Notes under the pieces: generated by a model
What the model saw: the letters and a program-made list of their open reading frames with translations, nothing else
What the model was told of the DNA's origin: nothing
The model's database searches: none
Program-made: the position numbers and the translations under genes
Shown: positions 44,487-52,276 of the stretch, piece after piece
Numbering within the stretch: position 1 is the stretch's first letter
How the letters are laid out: each line of letters starts with the position of its first letter
Source: CAWUEX02 sp963921305
GTDB lineage: Bacteria > Pseudomonadota > Alphaproteobacteria > Rhodospirillales > Rhodospirillaceae
Reading direction: 5' to 3'
Assembly: GCA_963921305.4 (NCBI GenBank)
Contig: CAWUEX030000002.1
Location: forward strand, 2,170,001 to 2,234,000
Length of the DNA stretch: 64,000 bases

Positions 44487-44509
44487 ATCGTCGGGTTTAT
44501 CCCGACGAT
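44487..44509. repeat. REP-like hairpin 1
   Basis: ATCGTCGGG-TTTAT-CCCGACGAT is a perfect palindrome with a five-base loop, flanked by GTC and CCAG. It is one of a family of related hairpins here and at 46.5 kb. Confidence 0.8.
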
Positions 44510-44545
44510 CCAGAGCAGCGGTCTTTGTCCTTTGTTTCTCCCTAG

Positions 44546-44568
44546 ATTCCCGGCACAAGCCCGGGAAT
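44546..44568. repeat. REP-like hairpin 2
   Basis: ATTCCCGG and CCGGGAAT enclose a seven-base loop. It lies between hairpins 1 and 3 and may also act as a transcription barrier between hisI and the convergent hydrolase gene. Confidence 0.7.
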
Positions 44569-44586
44569 GACTCTAGTAAGGATGTC

Positions 44587-44609
44587 ACCCTCGGGTTTAT
44601 CCCGAGGGT
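44587..44609. repeat. REP-like hairpin 3
   Basis: ACCCTCGGG-TTTAT-CCCGAGGGT shares the core and loop of hairpin 1, but its outer stem differs with matching changes on both arms, preserving pairing. It is followed by CCAAGG. Confidence 0.8.
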
Positions 44610-44643
44610 CCAAGGTTAAAGGCACTGCCAAGCTTGGCGCTTC

Positions 44644-45546
44644 CTACCAACCAATTCCGTAATAGGTCTGCATGCGCCGCACGTTATCTTCGATGCGGTC
44701 CTCGTAGCCGCGCAGGTATTCGTATTGCGGCAGGCGTACCGTTTCGCGGATGTTGCTTTGCCCGGTTTCGCGGGCGGAGCGCACCGCCGCCATCAGCGCT
44801 TCCAGATACATGCGCCGTTCCGTCACCGCGGAGGGATGAGCGACCAGCGCGCCATGTCCGCCGATGATGGCTTTATAGTCGAGTTCCTCGATTTCCTTCA
44901 GGGTGCGCACGTAGTGATGCGGTGAGTAGTCAGGCATAAAGCCAAGCGGTGCGCCGCCCGGTGTCACCAAGTCGACGATGAAAATGTAATCGCCCGGGTC
45001 GGGCCGCATCACCACCATGCAGTCGCCATGATTGGGGCCGAAGTACAACAGTTCAAGCGAGCGGCCGCCCAGTTCCAATGTGTAGTCATCGGCAAACGTC
45101 ACGTCCGGCATGACGATGTCCGGATGGGGCAGGTCGGCGAAATGCTTGGCGCAGTTTTCATGGCTAATAAAGGTCGCGCCTTCGTCCTTGAAGACCTGCC
45201 CGCCGATGGCGTGATCCCAGTGCTCGTGGCTGTAGACCACATACTTCACCGGTTGATCGGTCACTTCAGCGATGGCCGCGCGGAATCGCCTGGCGTGTTC
45301 CACGCTCACAGGGTCTGTAGCGATGACGCCGTCATCGGTCACAAGGAAGATGCTGCGCGTGCCGGTGTAACGAAAGGCATACAGCCCGTCGGCGATTTCA
45401 GTTGTGTCCTGACCGGCCAGCACGAACCCATTCCAGGCCGGATTGGGCGCCTCTTTCATCAACTCGTCGCGGTCCGGCCCGCCTTCCCAAGCCAGCGCTG
45501 GTGTTGCGATCAAAGCAGCGGAAAGCAAAAGTGTCTTGAGTTTCAT
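44644..45546 (-). CDS. Exported metallo-beta-lactamase-fold hydrolase, copy 4
   Basis: The start at MKLKTLLLSAALIATPALA gives a clear signal peptide (ATG three codons upstream is an alternative); 300 residues. The zinc motif is YSHEHWDHAIGG (HxHxDH), with further His in FISHENC, GPNHGDCMV and IGGHGALVAH. It ends YYGIGW, as do its three neighbours. It is the last of four tandem paralogues. The family includes lactonases, thioesterases and quinoprotein-associated zinc hydrolases; the substrate here is unknown and antibiotic hydrolysis should not be assumed. Confidence 0.85.
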   Translation of the reverse strand: MKLKTLLLSAALIATPALAWEGGPDRDELMKEAPNPAWNGFVLAGQDTTEIADGLYAFRYTGTRSIFLVTDDGVIATDPVSVEHARRFRAAIAEVTDQPVKYVVYSHEHWDHAIGGQVFKDEGATFISHENCAKHFADLPHPDIVMPDVTFADDYTLELGGRSLELLYFGPNHGDCMVVMRPDPGDYIFIVDLVTPGGAPLGFMPDYSPHHYVRTLKEIEELDYKAIIGGHGALVAHPSAVTERRMYLEALMAAVRSARETGQSNIRETVRLPQYEYLRGYEDRIEDNVRRMQTYYGIGW

Positions 45547-45573
45547 GGTCACCATCCCATCATGCGAAGCGTT

Positions 45574-46434
45574 TTACCATCCCATCGAGTAATAGTGATA
45601 AATGCGTTCGGCGGCGCGGCGGATGTGAGTGTCGTAGCCGCGCATCTCACGGAACTCCTCATCCAGTTCGATTGTGTCGTAAAGCTCTTCCAGGCGCATG
45701 CCGCCGGCAATGGCCTCCTGTACTTCCGCCATCAGCGCTTCCAGATAGCGCTTGCGCTGGGTCAGGGCTTCTTTCGGGGCGACGGGAATGCCGTGGCCGC
45801 CGACGAACTGCGTCCAGCCGTCCATGTCTTCCAGTTCGCGCAGAGTGCGCAACCATTCGCCCGGGTCGTAATCGGGCATGAAGCCGAGGCCGACGGAGTA
45901 GGGCGTCACCAGATCATTGATGTACAGCACGTCGGTACCCTCCACCTGCATCACCAGCATGCAGTCGCCGTGGTTGGGGCCGAAGTACATGAGCTTGAGG
46001 GTCTTGTCGCCCAGGGTCAGTTCTGAATCACTGGAGATGGTGCGGTCGGGCATGACTAGGTCGTCATTAGGGTGGCGCACAAAGTGGGTGATGCAGTTCT
46101 GGTGGCTGATGAAGGTTGCGCCTTCGTCCTTGAAGATTTGCCCTCCTAAGGCGTGGTCCCAATGCTGGTGGCTATAGACCACATATTTCACCGGCAGGTC
46201 GGTCACCTCGGCGATGGCCGCGCGCATATCGGCGGCGTTCTTCGGGCTGACCGGGTCGGTAGCGATCACCCCGTCGCTGGTGACAACGAACAGGCTGCGT
46301 GCCGTGAACGCGCCGTAGGAATACACCCCGGGCGCGACTTCCGTCGTCGACTTGGTGAACAGGTCAAGCGACTGCGCCGCCACGGGTGCTGCCGTTAAAA
46401 CGACAGAAGCGACGCACGCGATAACGGTTCTCAT
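45574..46434 (-). CDS. Exported metallo-beta-lactamase-fold hydrolase, copy 3
   Basis: The start at MRTVIACVASV is preceded by GGAGGG; 286 residues with a signal peptide ending APVAAQ. The metal motif is YSHQHWDHALGG, then FISHQNC, GPNHGDCMLV and VGGHGIPVAP, ending YHYYSMGW. The earlier open frame carries REP-type repeat DNA and is not coding. It is 27 bp upstream of copy 4. Between copies 2 and 3 lies a repeat-bearing spacer, so copies 3 and 4 may form their own transcript. Confidence 0.85.
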   Translation of the reverse strand: MRTVIACVASVVLTAAPVAAQSLDLFTKSTTEVAPGVYSYGAFTARSLFVVTSDGVIATDPVSPKNAADMRAAIAEVTDLPVKYVVYSHQHWDHALGGQIFKDEGATFISHQNCITHFVRHPNDDLVMPDRTISSDSELTLGDKTLKLMYFGPNHGDCMLVMQVEGTDVLYINDLVTPYSVGLGFMPDYDPGEWLRTLRELEDMDGWTQFVGGHGIPVAPKEALTQRKRYLEALMAEVQEAIAGGMRLEELYDTIELDEEFREMRGYDTHIRRAAERIYHYYSMGW

Positions 46435-46470
46435 CAAAGTTTTCCCTCCAACCTTAAGTTCTATCCCGTC

Positions 46471-46493
46471 ATCGCCGGACCTGTTCCGGCGAT
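46471..46493. repeat. REP-like hairpin 4
   Basis: ATCGCCGGA-CCTGT-TCCGGCGAT is preceded by GTC and followed by CCAGGG, matching the frame of hairpins 1 and 3 though with another loop. Confidence 0.78.
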
Positions 46494-46529
46494 CCAGGGT
46501 TCCAGACTCACCGGTGCGGTTTGCCCTGG

Positions 46530-46552
46530 ATGCTCGCCATAAAGGCGAGCAT
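46530..46552. repeat. REP-like hairpin 5 (inverted)
   Basis: ATGCTCGCC-ATAAA-GGCGAGCAT read on the minus strand gives GTCATGCTCGCC-TTTAT-GGCGAGCAT-CCAG, the same layout as hairpin 1 in opposite orientation. With hairpin 4 it forms a head-to-head pair. Confidence 0.8.
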
Positions 46553-46610
46553 GACAGCCGAGGTATCGATGCGCCCTTGCTCATGTCACCAGCTCGTCCT
46601 GTGCCACATG

Positions 46611-47516
46611 TCACCAACCAATCGTATAATAAATGAGTATGCGTTGGGCGTTCGCCTCCAAGTACTGATCGTAGCCCTGCAGATCTTTGAATTGCGGCAA
46701 CGAGACTTTGCCCGGAATTTGGAAAAACGGCGTACCCGCATCGATCTCGGCTTTCACCGCATCCAGCAACGCCTGCTGGTACTCGCGGCGGATGGTCACC
46801 GCTTCACGCGGCGCGATGGGGCCGCCATGGCCGGGCACCATCTGTTCGAATGGCACTTCGTCTTCTAGCATCTGTAGGGATTTGACGAACAGCTTGGGAT
46901 AGGAGTCGTTCATCCGTCCGCCCGCACCGGACACGGCGTAGGGCTGTACCGTGTCGACAATGTGCACAATCTTCTGCGCCGGGAAATAGAGATGCGTGCT
47001 GCAGTCCGAGTGGTTGGGGCCGTGATACAGCAGTTCCGCTTTGGCGTTGCCCACATCCAGCACGTGCTTTTGCTCGTAGGAGCGGTCGGGCAGCACCAGA
47101 TCGGGATGCGAATTACGGTAGAAGTGGGGCAGACAAGCTTCGTGGCTCCAAATCTCGGCGCCCGCGTCCCTAAACACCTGCCCCCCCAAAACGTGATCCC
47201 AGTGATTGTGCGAATACACCGCATACAGCAAAGGCTTGTCCGTCACTTTGCGGATTTCCGCCAGGAACTGTTCCGCAATTGGCGTGCTGACCGGATCGCC
47301 GACCAACACCCCGTCGTCGCCGACGAGAAACACGGTGCGGTAGCCGCCGGCGCTGACGGTATAGAGACCGTCGCCCAAGTCGGTCGTCACCGCGCTCAAC
47401 CGGCCAAAGGGCGTGGCGGCACCACCAGAGTCGGACGATGAGTCTTGCGCCGTTGCACAGCCCGAGAGAAGCAGAGTTGCGAGGACCATGGCGGGAAGCG
47501 TGAATGCCTGTTTCAT
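46611..47516 (-). CDS. Metallo-beta-lactamase-fold lipoprotein, copy 2
   Basis: The start at MKQAFTLPAMV gives 301 residues with a lipobox, TLLLSGCATAQ, so it is probably lipid-anchored, unlike the other three. The metal motif is YSHNHWDHVLGG, then IWSHEACLPHF, GPNHSDCSTH and VPGHGGPIAP, ending YYTIGW. Sequence after the lipobox is Ser/Gly-rich linker. It is the most divergent of the tandem set. Substrate unknown. Confidence 0.85.
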   Translation of the reverse strand: MKQAFTLPAMVLATLLLSGCATAQDSSSDSGGAATPFGRLSAVTTDLGDGLYTVSAGGYRTVFLVGDDGVLVGDPVSTPIAEQFLAEIRKVTDKPLLYAVYSHNHWDHVLGGQVFRDAGAEIWSHEACLPHFYRNSHPDLVLPDRSYEQKHVLDVGNAKAELLYHGPNHSDCSTHLYFPAQKIVHIVDTVQPYAVSGAGGRMNDSYPKLFVKSLQMLEDEVPFEQMVPGHGGPIAPREAVTIRREYQQALLDAVKAEIDAGTPFFQIPGKVSLPQFKDLQGYDQYLEANAQRILIYYTIGW

Positions 47517-47526
47517 CGTCGCGCCC

Positions 47527-48417
47527 CTACCAGCCCAGAATGTAATAGGTGCGGAAGCGCTCGGCGTTGAGTGGCATGAGCCGCTCATAGTTCCGCAAGT
47601 GCTGGAACTTCGGCAGGCTGATCGCATTGCCAATTTCGGCGGAGGGCACGCCTGCGTCCATCGCCTCTTTGACCGCTGCCATCAGGGCTTCCAGATACTC
47701 CCGCCGCTCGGTGATCGCCCACGGCGGAGCCTTGGGCGGGCCGTGGCCGCCGATCATGTAATCGAAGTCCATGGCTTCGATCTCTTTCAGCGAGCGGATC
47801 CAATCGGTCGGATAAAAGTCGTTGATCAGGCCCGAGCCGCCACTGACCCCATAGGGCGTGACCAGATCGACCAGAAAAATGGCGTTGATGTCGGGAAGGC
47901 GCATCACCACCAGACAGTCGCCGTGGTTGCGCCCGAAGTAGTGCAGTTCCAGCGTTTTGCCGCCCAACGTGATGTCGTGGCGCGGCCCTTCGAAGGTCTC
48001 GTCGGGCATCACCACGTCCGGGTGGGGGTCGCGGTGAAAGTACTTGATGCACTGCTGGTGGCTGACCACGGTCGCGCCGGCGTCCTTAAAGATCTGTCCG
48101 CCGCGTATGTGATCCCAATGCTGGTGGGAGTACACCAGATACTTGATCGGCTTGTCCGTCACCTTGCGGATTTCGGCCATGTAGACTTCGGCGCTCTCCG
48201 GACTGATCGGGTCGGTGACAATCACGCCTTCGTCCGTGACGATGAAAACGTTGCGCGCCACTTCGCGGGTTAAGGTGTAGACCCCTTCGCCGAGATAAAC
48301 CGTCGTCTCCTTGCCGAAATTCAGCGGCGCGTTTTGCCCCGTCGCGGCATTGCCGTTTACCGTCAGCGCAACGGCAGCCACGCACATCGCCATACACACC
48401 GTGTGTGTGAGTTTCAC
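47527..48417 (-). CDS. Exported metallo-beta-lactamase-fold hydrolase, copy 1
   Basis: GTG starts this 296-residue protein with GGGAGGG upstream; the signal peptide runs to about GNAATGQ. The zinc motif is YSHQHWDHIRGG, then VVSHQQCIKYF, GRNHGDCLVV and IGGHGPPKAP, ending YYILGW. It lies 10 bp upstream of copy 2 and is likely the first gene of the four-gene run. It is divergent from the double-VOC gene with ~130 bp between. Function beyond zinc-dependent hydrolysis is not evident. Confidence 0.85.
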   Translation of the reverse strand: MKLTHTVCMAMCVAAVALTVNGNAATGQNAPLNFGKETTVYLGEGVYTLTREVARNVFIVTDEGVIVTDPISPESAEVYMAEIRKVTDKPIKYLVYSHQHWDHIRGGQIFKDAGATVVSHQQCIKYFHRDPHPDVVMPDETFEGPRHDITLGGKTLELHYFGRNHGDCLVVMRLPDINAIFLVDLVTPYGVSGGSGLINDFYPTDWIRSLKEIEAMDFDYMIGGHGPPKAPPWAITERREYLEALMAAVKEAMDAGVPSAEIGNAISLPKFQHLRNYERLMPLNAERFRTYYILGW

Positions 48418-48550
48418 GCTCGCGTCCCTCCCTTACGCGGTTCTCCATCCGCGTCTGAACGGCGTTGAACTGGTCCGGTTTCGGTTGTCACTCCGTTCAG
48501 GGTGACCATAATAAGCCACCATAAAGCACCGTCAAAAAGGGGCGTTCACA

Positions 48551-49528
48551 ATGGCGAAAAGCGGATATGCGGGGGCGATGCGCATGGCCACTGTCGGGGT
48601 CAGTCACCTCGAGAAGGCTTTGTTTCTGTTCAAAGATATCATGGAGCTGAAACTGGAGCGCAGCGGCCACCTGCCCGGCTCTTTGCTTGCCGCCTGGGGC
48701 CTGCCGTCAGGCGTGTCCGCCCGTTTCGCCGAGTTGTCCTGCAAGAGCTATCCGGTCGGCTGGCTGCGGCTGGTGGAATACACGCCAACCGCCGTTGATA
48801 AAGTGCGACTCGACTTTGGCGATGCCAACCCCGACTCCGGCACCGACGTCGGCATCAAGGCCATCGACTTTTATGTTGAAGACCCCATTCAACCCTACGT
48901 CGATAAGATCATGAAGGCCGGTTACAAATTCCGCTCGCCGCCGGTCAAACATCAGATCGGCAATACCGTCAGTGAAGAATGTCTATTTTCGGGACCGGAC
49001 GGTGTGCCCGTGCTCATCATGGTCGGCCACGTTCATGCGGAAACCTCCATGCGCCCCGGCTCGCCGGACGGCCCGTTCTCGGAAATCCCGACCATCTCGG
49101 TCGTCGCCGGCGATTTGGATGAAACGCGGCGCTTCTACGGCGAAGGGCTCGGCCTAGTCGCGGTCGGTGACGATGAAACGCCGGATGAATACCGCGACAA
49201 GGTTGACGATCTCACCGGCGTGCCCCACGGCACCCGCGTACACTTTTTGCTGTGGGCAGACGAAGGCGAAGCCAGCGGCAAAATTCTCTGCGTGCATTTC
49301 TTCGATCAGACGGGCAAACGCCTGACCGACCGCATGAAACCCGGCAAGCTCGGCTTCTCGCTGCTCACCCACGACACCGACGATCTTGCCGCTTTGCATG
49401 ACCGCCTGTCCGGCATGGGCTACGAGATCGTTCAGCCGCCGACAGACATCCATGGCGACGGCGACGACTACAAAATGATGCTGGTGAAGGGCCCGAACGA
49501 AGAAATGTTCGAGTTCACGCAACGCTAA
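48551..49528 (+). CDS. Double VOC-domain (glyoxalase/dioxygenase-like) protein
   Basis: This 325-residue soluble protein has AAGGGG before the ATG. Two vicinal-oxygen-chelate domains are apparent: residues ~10-155 (MATVGVSHLEKALFLFKDIM ... GPDGVPVLIMVGH) and ~175-325 (TISVVAGDLDETRRFYGEGL ... MLVKGPNEEMFEFTQR). Family members include glyoxalases, extradiol dioxygenases and epimerases. Typical metal residues are not clear in both halves. It is followed 13 bp on by a GNAT gene. Possible link with the divergent hydrolases is only positional. Confidence 0.78.
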   Translation: MAKSGYAGAMRMATVGVSHLEKALFLFKDIMELKLERSGHLPGSLLAAWGLPSGVSARFAELSCKSYPVGWLRLVEYTPTAVDKVRLDFGDANPDSGTDVGIKAIDFYVEDPIQPYVDKIMKAGYKFRSPPVKHQIGNTVSEECLFSGPDGVPVLIMVGHVHAETSMRPGSPDGPFSEIPTISVVAGDLDETRRFYGEGLGLVAVGDDETPDEYRDKVDDLTGVPHGTRVHFLLWADEGEASGKILCVHFFDQTGKRLTDRMKPGKLGFSLLTHDTDDLAALHDRLSGMGYEIVQPPTDIHGDGDDYKMMLVKGPNEEMFEFTQR

Positions 49529-49541
49529 AGAGTTTGCCGCA

Positions 49542-50009
49542 ATGTCTTTTGACATCCGCCCCGTTGAGGAAACCGATCTCGTCACGTTGATGGAGCTGTT
49601 CCGCGGCGCCATCGAAGCGCAGGGGCGGGATCACTATTCCGATGACCAGGTGCAGGCGTGGTCGAGCCGTGCCAGCGAAACCAGTTTTACAGACTTTGTG
49701 TTGCAACCCACGACATTCGTTGCCGTCAATGACAGCGGCCCGATCGGGTTTTGCGGCTACGCCGCTGACGGTCACATCACGTCGCTCTACATCCGGCCCG
49801 ATTGCGCAGGTCAGGGCGTTGGCCGGGCTCTCTTGTCCCACGTGCTGGAAGATGCGCAGGACAAGGGGATCACCAAATTTCATGCCGAGGCGAGCGAAAT
49901 GGCTATTCCCTTGTTCGAGAAAATGGGATTTGCCAAAACAGGTTTCGATGAGGTTGTCGTCGCCAACGTGCACTTCCGCCGTCAGCTGATGGCCCTTGGG
50001 AGTGATTAG
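49542..50009 (+). CDS. GNAT-family N-acetyltransferase
   Basis: This 155-residue protein has the GNAT fold: N-terminal SFDIRPVEETDLVTLMELFR, strand HITSLYIRPDCAGQGVGRAL with the acetyl-CoA loop (QGVGRA), and the C-terminal AIPLFEKMGFAKTGFDEV. It would acetylate an amine of a small molecule or protein. The gene lies 13 bp after the VOC gene on the same strand and 41 bp before a TPR-OGT gene. No specific substrate can be named. Confidence 0.88.
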   Translation: MSFDIRPVEETDLVTLMELFRGAIEAQGRDHYSDDQVQAWSSRASETSFTDFVLQPTTFVAVNDSGPIGFCGYAADGHITSLYIRPDCAGQGVGRALLSHVLEDAQDKGITKFHAEASEMAIPLFEKMGFAKTGFDEVVVANVHFRRQLMALGSD

Positions 50010-50050
50010 CCAGTGTGACTAGTGAGTATGACTAACCGCTCTCCCGCTCA

Positions 50051-51835
50051 ATGACTCAAGACGCAGGTGCTTCCGCCCCCGGCAATTCCAATGCCGGTTA
50101 TCAAAGGGCGATGGCGGCCTATCAGTCAGGAGACCTCTCCGCCGCCAGAACGATGGGCGAAGCGGCATTGCAGGCGTCGCCCCAGTCCGCGGACCTCTTG
50201 CACTTGCTTTCGGCCATTCATCTTGATGCAGGAGACGCCGCTCAAGGTCTTAACTATGCAGAGCAGGCCCGGGAAGCCGCGCCGGAGAGCCTCGCTGTCC
50301 AGAACGGCTACGCCATCGCCCTACATCGCAATGGCCGCAGCGCCGAGGCCCGGTCGTTCCTGAACGCGCTGTGCGAAACGGCGTCCGAGGCGCCTGAGCC
50401 ACTTATCAATCTGGCCATGGTCGAACTAGATCTGGGTGCCTGGACCGACGCGCTTGCTGCGGCAGACGCCGCGCTCACCTTAGCGCCGGACAACGCCGCG
50501 GCGCTCAGCAACAAGGCGTCTGTGTTGCAGCGGTTGGGCCGGGCCGAAGAGGCGGCGGCGCTCCTACTCGCGGCCCACGAGCGTCAACCGGACAATGCGA
50601 CGGTTCTGCGCAATCTCTTGAGTGTGGTCCACTACAGTCCGGCATTTGATCGCCATGCCATTTACCGGCTGACGCAGGCGTACTGGCAGGCCCTGCCGCA
50701 GGTTCAGGTGATGCCGCAAACACATGCGCCTGCCGCGCGTCAGAAAGACTCAAGCAAGCGTTTACACATCGGCTTTCTGTCGCCCGATTTCCGGGCCCAT
50801 GCAGTTGCTCAGTTTCTTATGCCCGTTCTGCGCCATCTCGACCGGGCGCGCTTTAAGGTCACGCTCTATGCCAATCAGACGATCGAGGACCATGTCACCG
50901 GCGCACTCAAGAGCGCGGTAGATGGCTGGTGTCCCATCGCACATCTGTCCGATGCGGATGCGGCGGCGCAAATCACGGCCGATCACGTCCACCTGCTGAT
51001 AGATCTTGCCGGCCATACGGATGGCAACCGGCTCGGCGTCATGCGGCTGAAGCCCGCTCCGGTGCAGGCGGCGTGGATCGGTTATATCGCCACGACGGGG
51101 TTACCGGAAATCGACTACGTCATCGCCGACTCACATGTCGTGCCGCCTGAGCATGATGCGGTGTTCGCTGAGCGGGTGTTTCGTTTGCCCAGGTGCTACC
51201 TCTGCTACGACGTTCCGTCCGAACGCCGTCCGGTCGCCGCCCCGCCGGCCGCCCGGAACGGTGTCATAACCTTCGGGTCCTTCAACAATCCGGTGAAAAT
51301 GAGTTCCGCCAGCGTTGCCGCGTGGAGCAAAATCTTAAACGCGGTGCCGGGCTCGCGCTTGCTGCTTAAGGCGCCGCAGTTGTCCAACCCGATGCTCCGG
51401 GCCAGCGTCCTCGCGTTCTGCGCCGATCATGGAATTGCAGAAGACCGTGTCGTCGTGCGGGGCCAGACCAGTTATCAGGATTACCTCGCCACCTTCAACG
51501 ACGTTGACCTCGTGCTCGATTGTTTTCCCTACAACGGCGCGACAACAACCTGTGACGCCTTGTGGATGGGTGCGCCGGTGCTCACTGTCGCCGGAGACCA
51601 GTGGGCGGCGCGGTTTGGGGCCATGGTTATGCACACCGTGGGTCTGCCCCAGCTCATCGCCGCGGATGTTGACGCCTATACACAGCGCGCGATCGAACTT
51701 GCGGCTCACCCCGATGAACTGGCCGGGCTGCGCATGACGCTCCGCTCAGTCCTGGAGTCTTCGCCGCTGTGCAACGCCGCGGCCTTCGCCCGCGACGTGG
51801 AAAAAATGTTCGTTGAGCTGTGTGCCGGCGCTTAA
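50051..51835 (+). CDS. TPR / SPINDLY-type O-GlcNAc transferase (GT41-like), second copy
   Basis: This 594-residue protein has TPR-like helices at residues ~15-200 (DLLHLLSAIHLDAGD, ALSNKASVLQRLGRAEEAAA) and the OGT catalytic region: LHIGFLSPDFRAHAVAQFL, AAWIGYIATTGLPEIDYVIA, ITFGSFNNPVKMS and LDCFPYNGATTTCDALWMGA. Its role should be protein O-glycosylation in the cytoplasm. It is related to the copy at 9.4-11.2 kb but distinct, and has no glycosylation genes beside it. The last bases overlap the convergent yqaA-like gene by 4 bp. No strong ribosome site precedes the ATG. Confidence 0.88.
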   Translation: MTQDAGASAPGNSNAGYQRAMAAYQSGDLSAARTMGEAALQASPQSADLLHLLSAIHLDAGDAAQGLNYAEQAREAAPESLAVQNGYAIALHRNGRSAEARSFLNALCETASEAPEPLINLAMVELDLGAWTDALAAADAALTLAPDNAAALSNKASVLQRLGRAEEAAALLLAAHERQPDNATVLRNLLSVVHYSPAFDRHAIYRLTQAYWQALPQVQVMPQTHAPAARQKDSSKRLHIGFLSPDFRAHAVAQFLMPVLRHLDRARFKVTLYANQTIEDHVTGALKSAVDGWCPIAHLSDADAAAQITADHVHLLIDLAGHTDGNRLGVMRLKPAPVQAAWIGYIATTGLPEIDYVIADSHVVPPEHDAVFAERVFRLPRCYLCYDVPSERRPVAAPPAARNGVITFGSFNNPVKMSSASVAAWSKILNAVPGSRLLLKAPQLSNPMLRASVLAFCADHGIAEDRVVVRGQTSYQDYLATFNDVDLVLDCFPYNGATTTCDALWMGAPVLTVAGDQWAARFGAMVMHTVGLPQLIAADVDAYTQRAIELAAHPDELAGLRMTLRSVLESSPLCNAAAFARDVEKMFVELCAGA

Positions 51836-52266
51836 AACACCAACCAATCTACGCCGGCGATGACCGCCGCGTAGCGTGCGCCTTTGCCAATGGCCACCAA
51901 TATTAGGAAGATATCGAAACGTACCCGCAGCACGCCGGCGATAACCGTTAGGGCATCACCACCCACGGGCAACCACGCCATCAGCAGTGACCACACACCA
52001 TAGCGTTTGTACCACGCTTCGGCTTTCTCCATTTGCGCCGGTGTGGCGGGAAACCATTTACGGTCGCGGTACCGGGTGGCGAAGATGCCAAGCGCCCAGT
52101 TCACCGCGGCGCCGAGGGTATTGCCGGCCGTCGCGGCAATCCACAGCACCGTCCTATTGGCCTCGGGGTCTGCGAGCGCAGCCGCCAGCACGACTTCCGA
52201 GTAAAACGGCAGGATGGTCGCAGCCAGGAACGCCGAACCGAATACGGCTGCCAGAGTGGCGGTCAT
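51832..52266 (-). CDS. YqaA-family membrane protein (SNARE-associated/DedA-like)
   Basis: This 144-residue protein has about four hydrophobic segments. FLAATILPFYSEVVLAAAL, TAGNTLGAAVNWALGIF and YGVWSLLMAWLPVGGDALTV match the YqaA branch of the SNARE-associated (DedA-like) superfamily. These inner-membrane proteins are thought to transport or scramble lipids or to support membrane energetics; the exact role of YqaA is not settled. It is 10 bp downstream of the large hybrid kinase gene and could be co-transcribed with it. Confidence 0.87.
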   Translation of the reverse strand: MTATLAAVFGSAFLAATILPFYSEVVLAAALADPEANRTVLWIAATAGNTLGAAVNWALGIFATRYRDRKWFPATPAQMEKAEAWYKRYGVWSLLMAWLPVGGDALTVIAGVLRVRFDIFLILVAIGKGARYAAVIAGVDWLVF

Positions 52267-52276
52267 ATCCTAGCGC

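Noticed and set aside
45574..46617. Longer MBL protein starting at 46617
   Set aside because: The extra N-terminal codons span REP hairpins, and a good ribosome site plus signal peptide support the start at 46434.
44644..48417. Beta-lactamase resistance genes
   Set aside because: The MBL fold alone covers many activities and the sequences lack features specific to carbapenemases; tandem exported copies point to another substrate.
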